Positions 5,907 to 9,894 of a DNA stretch of 9,894 bases are shown one piece after another. The DNA lies in the NCBI GenBank assembly GCA_029863105.1, contig JAOTWC010000043.1:1-9894 (forward strand), in the 5' to 3' direction. Positions within the stretch are counted from its first letter, which is position 1; each line of letters opens with the position of its first letter. The notes under the pieces are model-generated. The model worked only from the letters and a program-made list of their open reading frames with translations, made no database searches and had not been told where the DNA came from. The DNA is from Gemmatimonadota bacterium. GTDB taxonomy: Bacteria; Gemmatimonadota; Gemmatimonadetes; Palauibacterales; Palauibacteraceae. The position numbers and the translations under genes were made by a program.

Positions 5907-7154
5907 CTAGCGCGAAGCCGGCGGACCGGCGCCGGACCCCTCCACTCCCGTCGTCGCCACGGCCAGCCTGCGATGGTCGGTCTGGAGCCAGCGGAACAAC
6001 ACCATCCCGCCCGCCAGCACTGTGATGTATGTCAGGAAGAACCTCCACACGGCCGTGTAGGCGACCAGCAACTGCGAAGGCAGAAACGGGCTCATCAGGG
6101 CCGGAGCGAGAATCTCGGCGATGCCCGATCCGCCGGGTGTGGGCATGAAGTAGAGGAGAAAATGAAGCAGCGCGTGCAGCATGAACACGTTCCAGAAAGG
6201 CGCCTCCACGCCGAATCCCCGCAGCACGGCATATCCCATGGCGAAGCGCGCCCCGAACGGTATCACGTCGGCGAGAACGGCGAGCAGAATGTACCGTTTC
6301 CCCCGGCGTGCGTAGATGATGATGCTGCCGTGCAGTTCCTGAAGAAAACGCAGGGCTTTCCGCACCCTGGGCGTCCGGCCGAACAGTCGCAACACGACGG
6401 CTCGCGGCCAGCGAGGGCTCAGGCCGAACAGCAGGATCAGGCTCGCGATGACACCGAACGCGAGGGCGGACCACTCAAACAGGGCTGCGGCGGAAATGCC
6501 GCCCACCGGCAGCTCGATGCCCTCCAGGCCGCTGGCCGCACCGAAGTACCAGGCGCCGAGTCCGGCCAGGGACAGGAACATGAGGTTTACGGTCACGCTG
6601 GCAAAGTTGGCGGCCAGCGCGCGGCCGAGTGACGCACCGCCGCGGACGAGACCATACAGCTGTGCCGGACCTCCCCCCGTGCCCGAAGGCGTGAGGGAGG
6701 CCAGCGCTGCCGTTGCGCCGGCAATCGGCACACAGCGCTTGAAGGCAACGTCGAACTTCAGCGGAACTGCGAGCAGGCATAGCCGCAATCCGCCTCCTGT
6801 CCAGTCCAGACAGGCGAGGACGAGACACGGCAGAGCCCAGCGCAGGTCGAACCTCCGAAATCCCTCGAGGCTGCCCCGGATGTCCTGTGTAATCAGGAAT
6901 AGCGCTCCGAAACCCACGAGACTGGCCGCGATGAACACGAATACGCCGACCCGGATTGCGCCGGGGGGCACGCGCAGGCGGGGCTGTGTCTCGAAGGCAG
7001 GCAAATCCGGTCGTCCCGGTCTGAGGATCCGACTCGCACACGGTGGATCGCGGTCGAGTGCCGGCTGGCTGACAGCCCTGGCGTCGGATACGATACAACG
7101 CCGTTCGTTCCAGCGCCCGGGCACGTGCGTCACCGTACGGCCATCGGAGGCCAT
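5907..7154 (-). CDS. UPF0104/YbhN-AglD-type flippase-like integral membrane protein (LPG-synthase TM family)
   Basis: The product is a 415-aa multi-pass inner-membrane protein. Hydrophobic helices run from about residue 68 to 390. The family hallmarks are present: PSGTGGGPAQLYGL at 156-169, PTPGGSGIAE at 338-347, and VWRFFLTYI at 369-377. This family is the membrane domain of lysylphosphatidylglycerol synthases and stand-alone relatives such as YbhN and AglD, linked to lipid or polyisoprenoid-glycan translocation. No catalytic MprF aminoacyl-transfer domain is attached, and the substrate cannot be read from the sequence. The start is doubtful. Residues 1-65 are Arg/Pro-rich, lack family features, and no ribosome binding site precedes ATG 7154. 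In-frame alternatives include TTG for residue 51 and GTG for residue 62 (6971), just before the first membrane helix. A later start would also free space for promoters between this gene and the divergent one at 7191. Confidence 0.88.
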   Translation of the reverse strand: MASDGRTVTHVPGRWNERRCIVSDARAVSQPALDRDPPCASRILRPGRPDLPAFETQPRLRVPPGAIRVGVFVFIAASLVGFGALFLITQDIRGSLEGFRRFDLRWALPCLVLACLDWTGGGLRLCLLAVPLKFDVAFKRCVPIAGATAALASLTPSGTGGGPAQLYGLVRGGASLGRALAANFASVTVNLMFLSLAGLGAWYFGAASGLEGIELPVGGISAAALFEWSALAFGVIASLILLFGLSPRWPRAVVLRLFGRTPRVRKALRFLQELHGSIIIYARRGKRYILLAVLADVIPFGARFAMGYAVLRGFGVEAPFWNVFMLHALLHFLLYFMPTPGGSGIAEILAPALMSPFLPSQLLVAYTAVWRFFLTYITVLAGGMVLFRWLQTDHRRLAVATTGVEGSGAGPPASR

Positions 7155-7190
7155 GGGATTCGACCGTCATTCAGGGAGCGTCGAGGGCAA

Positions 7191-8300
7191 GTGCAGCGTT
7201 ATGCGGCGTATGATCCACCAGAATACGTGGATTGGAAACCAGAGCCGGAACTCGCGGAGGCGTGCCTGGCGGCAATTCGTGCGGACACCGAACGGGAAGC
7301 GATCATCGCAGGACTCAGCGCCGACCGGCTCCTGGACCTGTACCGCGGCATGGTCAGATTTCGCCTGCACGACATCGCTCTGAAGCGCTGGGTTCGACAG
7401 GGAGTCATTTCAAAGGCCTGGCTGGCAACCGGGGAAGAGGCCGTGACGATCGGAGCGGTTCACGCGCTCCGCCGTCATCCGGGCGGCGACGTCGTCGGTC
7501 CGATGATTCGCAACGCCGGAGCCTGTCACGAGATGGGAATGCCCGTTCGAGCCATGCTGTGCAGCTACCTGGGAACCGCCGGGTCCCCGTGTGAGGGCAG
7601 GGATCTGCATTTCGGAGATCCGCAGCTGGGGATCGTCGCACCCGTGAGCGTGGTCGGCGGCCTGTGCGGGGTCATGGGCGGCTACGCGCTGAGCTTTCGT
7701 TATCGTGCTGAGGACCGAGTCGCTCTGACCTGGATCGGAGACGGCTCGACGAAGAGCGGCGAGGTGCATGAGGCGCTCAACTTCGCGGCCGTCATGCGTC
7801 TGCCCGTCGTGTTCGTGCTGCAGAACAACCAGGTGGCCCTGGGTACGCGGCTCAGTCAGCACCACAAGGCGGCCGGTTTCACAGGCTGGGCGAAGGGGTA
7901 TGGCATCCCGTGTCAGGCGGTGGACGGGAACAACGTTCTCGACGTCTATGCTGCGGCCGTGCTGGCGGTGCGGGAATGCCGAGCAGGGCGGGGGCCGGTG
8001 GCCCTGGCGGCGGAGACGTTTCGCATGGGCGGGCACGCCACCCATGACGAGCGGGAAGCCCGGGCGACGTTCGGGGACGAGCAGTTCCGGTACTGGGGGC
8101 GCCGCGATCCCATCGGACTGTACGAAGAGTGCCTGGTGCGCCTGATGGACGACGTCCCCGCGGACGTGACTCGAGAGCGGCTCGCCGGTATCGAACGGGA
8201 GGTGCTGGAGGAGGTGGAGCAGGCCCAGCGGGATGCTCTCGCCAGCCGGACCGCGGCCGAGACGACGCCTTCCGACGAAGAGTCCCGCTGCTATGCGTGA
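7191..8300 (+). CDS. Thiamine-diphosphate 2-oxoacid dehydrogenase E1 component, alpha-subunit-like
   Basis: The product is a 369-aa cytoplasmic protein of the E1 dehydrogenase alpha family (pyruvate, branched-chain 2-oxoacid or acetoin dehydrogenases). The family uses ThDP to decarboxylate a 2-oxoacid and passes the acyl group to E2 lipoyl. The ThDP/Mg motif is intact: GDGS at 184-187 and QNNQ at 211-214, about 27 residues apart. Other conserved pieces are KAWLATGEEAVTIGA, the GDVVGPMIRNAG loop, HFGDPQLGIVAPVSVVGG, and ETFRMGGHATHDEREAR in the phospho-loop region. Substrate type cannot be fixed. I chose GTG 7191 (VQRYAAYDPPEYVDW), preceded by GAGG 4 nt upstream; an earlier in-frame GTG at 7125 would overlap the divergent gene. 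No E1-beta gene lies beside it in this window, which is unusual. The stop overlaps the next gene's start by 8 nt. Confidence 0.9.
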   Translation: MQRYAAYDPPEYVDWKPEPELAEACLAAIRADTEREAIIAGLSADRLLDLYRGMVRFRLHDIALKRWVRQGVISKAWLATGEEAVTIGAVHALRRHPGGDVVGPMIRNAGACHEMGMPVRAMLCSYLGTAGSPCEGRDLHFGDPQLGIVAPVSVVGGLCGVMGGYALSFRYRAEDRVALTWIGDGSTKSGEVHEALNFAAVMRLPVVFVLQNNQVALGTRLSQHHKAAGFTGWAKGYGIPCQAVDGNNVLDVYAAAVLAVRECRAGRGPVALAAETFRMGGHATHDEREARATFGDEQFRYWGRRDPIGLYEECLVRLMDDVPADVTRERLAGIEREVLEEVEQAQRDALASRTAAETTPSDEESRCYA

Positions 8301-8694
8301 GCTGCCCGTCGTAGCGCGGGTGGCGGAAGGAGGCCACACACTCGTCGTGCTGCTGCCCGGGGGGCGTCGGACTGCGCTGTCCCCGGGCATCCAACTCGAA
8401 GAATCGACGGCGGAGGACCTGCTCGCGGCCGCGCGGCCGCTTACGATGACGGAACGGGTCGTAACAGCTCACGGGGCTGCCTGGCTTGTCCAGGCCTCGG
8501 GTCCCGTGTGGTCAGATGGAGCGGCGGCCGACTCCTGCGGGCTAGTGTTTACCGCCCTCGACGGGACGATGCGGCGAGTGTCGCGGGCGGGCCTGCTTCC
8601 CGGCTCTCTGCCGGGAGACGCGGAACTCGGCGAGTTGCTTGAGCAGGCCCTGGCGGCTCAAAATGGCGAAGAGGGCCAGGGGATCGGGCGCTAG
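8293..8694 (+). CDS. Unrecognised 133-aa protein coupled to the E1-alpha gene
   Basis: I do not recognise this protein. It has no signal peptide or membrane segment and is probably cytoplasmic. Residues 1-35 look strand-rich (RELPVVARVAEGGHTLVVLL, then PGGRRTALSPG). A helix is likely at EESTAEDLLAAARP. The middle has another strand-rich part (AWLVQASGPVWS, CGLVFTALDGTMRRVS), and a helical acidic end (DAELGELLEQALAAQ). The one cysteine visible is in ADSCGLVF. The chosen ATG at 8293 lies inside the end of the E1-alpha gene (ATGCGTGA, 8-nt overlap) with a GAAGAG about 10 nt upstream. An earlier ATG at 8233 would overlap by 68 nt and is less likely. It ends 2 nt before the DsbA-like gene, so all three are probably one transcript. 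Base composition matches its neighbours. A role in or regulation of the E1 or thiol step is conceivable only from context. Confidence 0.72.
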   Translation: MRELPVVARVAEGGHTLVVLLPGGRRTALSPGIQLEESTAEDLLAAARPLTMTERVVTAHGAAWLVQASGPVWSDGAAADSCGLVFTALDGTMRRVSRAGLLPGSLPGDAELGELLEQALAAQNGEEGQGIGR

Positions 8695-8696
8695 AC

Positions 8697-9308
8697 GTGG
8701 GTCCATCCGTCTACCTGTACGGAGATTACGCCTGTCCGTTCACGTACGTGATGAATGCTCGCCTCGATCTGCTGGCGTCCGAGGGAATCGTGACGACGGT
8801 ATGGCGTCCGTTGCCCACACACGGCCCGGACGGGGCGGAGGACTGGAGATCGCTGGGCGAGACCAGTTCAGATTTGAAAGCATCCGTCGAAGACGTGCGA
8901 CGGGCCGCGGCAAGTCTCGGCCTGCCGTTCCGGCTGCCGGAGCGGCCACCCTCCACCTGGCGGGCGCTTCTCGCCTCGGAGTTCGCCAGAGATTGCGGAC
9001 AGACCGACTTCCTTCGTTTTCATCGAGCCGTGTTTCGCGCGGTGTTTTCGGCCGTCTCCGACATCGGTGATGCCGACGTGCTGGCGGATATCGCCGAGCA
9101 GGCGGGGATCGATCTGGTTGGCCTGGAGGCGGCACTCACGGACCGGCGCTACGAAAGCGTGCTCCACGAGGCCGAATCAGAGGCGGAAGAGTACGGTATC
9201 GAAGCCACTCCCACGGTGTTGATCGGGAGATACAAGCTGGTCGGTGCGGCGCCGCTCGAGGTCATCCGGAACGCGGTCGTCCGAGCGCGCCAGCCGGAGG
9301 AGAGCTGA
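8697..9308 (+). CDS. Cytoplasmic DsbA/FrnE-like thioredoxin-fold protein with CPFT active site
   Basis: The 203-aa protein belongs to the DsbA-like thioredoxin-fold family that includes FrnE-type dithiol isomerases and 2-hydroxychromene-2-carboxylate isomerases. The opening SVYLYGDYACPFTYVMN is the first strand and active-site helix. The helical insertion domain lies in the middle (about 60-165), and EATPTVLIGRYKLVGAAP provides the cis-proline loop (Thr171-Pro172) and final strands. The usual CPxC is CPFT (13-16): the resolving cysteine is Thr, leaving only Cys13 there, with another Cys at 100. It could act by a monothiol or glutathione-dependent mechanism, or as an isomerase-like enzyme, but not as a classic dithiol oxidase. 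No signal peptide is present, so it is cytosolic. The start is GTG 8697, 2 nt after the preceding stop, with only a weak distant AGGGG as ribosome binding site, suggesting coupled translation. Confidence 0.87.
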   Translation: MGPSVYLYGDYACPFTYVMNARLDLLASEGIVTTVWRPLPTHGPDGAEDWRSLGETSSDLKASVEDVRRAAASLGLPFRLPERPPSTWRALLASEFARDCGQTDFLRFHRAVFRAVFSAVSDIGDADVLADIAEQAGIDLVGLEAALTDRRYESVLHEAESEAEEYGIEATPTVLIGRYKLVGAAPLEVIRNAVVRARQPEES

Positions 9309-9312
9309 CGAT

Positions 9313-9894
9313 TCAGGCGGACAGCCGGTGTTCGGCGCACTCGAGCAGGGCCGACAGCGAGGCACCGTCGACCGGCATCAGGGCGTACGAGAGCCGGCGC
9401 ACGGCGATCTGGTTGGACTCCTGCATCGCCCTGAGGAGCCGCGCGGCGATCCGGCGCGTCTCCGCAGCGTCCGTTTCCGGCAGCCCCACCACGACGAGTC
9501 GGTCCGAGTACCGGCTCAGTAGATCGTAGCCGCGCAGCAGCGACTGCAGGGTCGCCATCGTGGCCCGAAGGTCCGCCAGGTCAACGGGCTGAACCTCGAG
9601 CAGCAGCAGGCCGAAGTCGCGCGAGTAACGCCTGCATCTTTTGAGTTCCGCACCCGCCAGCGCATCGAATCCGGCCCGGTTGTACAGGCCGGTGAACGCG
9701 TCCCGGTAGGGTGCGAACCGCACGCTCTCCGTGGCCTGGGAGAGATAGCGTGCCGTCTCGGCATCCGGAGGCGTTCCGCTCTGGAGGTGCACACGCAGAC
9801 CTTCGGTATGTCGGCGCGCCTCCGATAATTCCCCGCGCAACACGCCAAGGCGGTCGGACGCGGGCTCCCGGCGCAGCGTCTGCCAGTCGTCGTG
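9313..9894 (-). CDS. Degenerate GGDEF-domain protein (cut by window edge)
   Basis: The frame is open from its stop at 9313 to the right edge, so the gene probably starts outside the window; 193 residues are visible. A GTG at 9843 is a possible internal start, but the preceding 17 codons are protein-like and uninterrupted. Residues 15-62 look helical (RGELSEARRHTEGLRVHL). A GGDEF fold follows: the entry signature DAFTGLYNRAGFDAL (65-79), ELKRCRRYSRDFGLLLLEV, and then SRYSDRLVVVGLP where active enzymes have R.GGDEF.vllP. The GGDEF catalytic loop is thus replaced by YSDRL. The metal-binding Asp after LLLL is Glu100, and the 'FK..ND..GH' segment is absent. Diguanylate cyclase activity is not expected; such domains often serve as sensors or protein-binding modules. 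It converges on the DsbA-like gene with only 4 nt between the stops. Confidence 0.8.
   Translation of the reverse strand, partial: HDDWQTLRREPASDRLGVLRGELSEARRHTEGLRVHLQSGTPPDAETARYLSQATESVRFAPYRDAFTGLYNRAGFDALAGAELKRCRRYSRDFGLLLLEVQPVDLADLRATMATLQSLLRGYDLLSRYSDRLVVVGLPETDAAETRRIAARLLRAMQESNQIAVRRLSYALMPVDGASLSALLECAEHRLSA

Noticed and set aside
5733..6632. 299-aa plus-strand open frame opposite the UPF0104 gene
   Set aside because: Composition is rich in Gln, His, Arg and Gly with no motifs, and it is antisense to a clear membrane-protein family. It is an artefact of GC-rich codon use.
6448..7383. 311-aa plus-strand open frame crossing the divergent start region
   Set aside because: It runs antisense to the UPF0104 gene and out of frame with the E1-alpha gene, and is Arg/Pro/Ser-rich without motifs.
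8233..8292. Longer N-terminus (ATG 8233) for the unrecognised 133-aa protein
   Set aside because: It would overlap the E1-alpha gene by 68 nt and adds an Arg/Pro-rich stretch; ATG 8293 has the usual short stop-start overlap.
7410..8390. 326-aa minus-strand open frame opposite the E1-alpha gene
   Set aside because: The opposite strand encodes intact E1-alpha motifs (GDGS, QNNQ); the antisense protein is His/Arg/Gly-rich with no recognisable domain.

Overview
The window looks like a chromosomal segment of a GC-rich, Gram-negative (two-membrane) bacterium. The evidence is a secretin with a signal peptide, a probable lipoprotein, and consistently GC-rich third codon positions. The gene set and style would fit a phylum such as Gemmatimonadota, but the sequence seen here does not decide taxonomy. 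No mobile element, CRISPR array, tRNA or rRNA was seen.

Region 1 (1-4846, minus strand) is the front half of a Tad/Flp (type IVb) pilus operon. In transcription order it holds flp (pilin), cpaA/tadV (prepilin peptidase), cpaB/rcpC, cpaC/rcpA (secretin), cpaE/tadZ (ParA/MinD-like localisation ATPase) and the first 113 codons of cpaF/tadA (secretion ATPase), which runs off the left edge. cpaB-cpaC and cpaE-cpaF overlap by one base, which suggests translational coupling. flp is set apart by a very strong ribosome binding site and by gaps with possible hairpins before cpaA and between cpaA and cpaB. This suits the need for far more pilin than assembly protein.

Region 2 (4847-5362) is the only long stretch without a convincing gene. 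It probably holds the flp promoter and a leader of about 260 nt. It contains an AT-rich island (5112-5148), an 11-bp hairpin with a GNRA-type loop, a second bulged hairpin, and a 10-bp palindrome next to the flp ribosome binding site.

Region 3 (5363-7154, minus) holds a small probable lipoprotein and a UPF0104/YbhN-AglD-type multi-pass membrane protein (flippase-like, LPG-synthase-TM family).

Region 4 (7191-9308, plus) is a tight three-gene cassette divergent from region 3. It encodes a thiamine-diphosphate 2-oxoacid dehydrogenase E1-alpha-like protein with no E1-beta beside it, an unrecognised 133-aa protein, and a cytoplasmic DsbA/FrnE-like protein whose active site reads CPFT instead of CPxC. 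Convergent to it, four bases away, is a minus-strand gene (9313-9894, cut by the right edge) for a GGDEF-fold protein whose catalytic GGDEF motif is lost.

The Tad genes are conventional. The less ordinary parts are the flp leader, the orphan E1-alpha/unknown/CPFT-thioredoxin-fold cassette, and the degenerate GGDEF protein.
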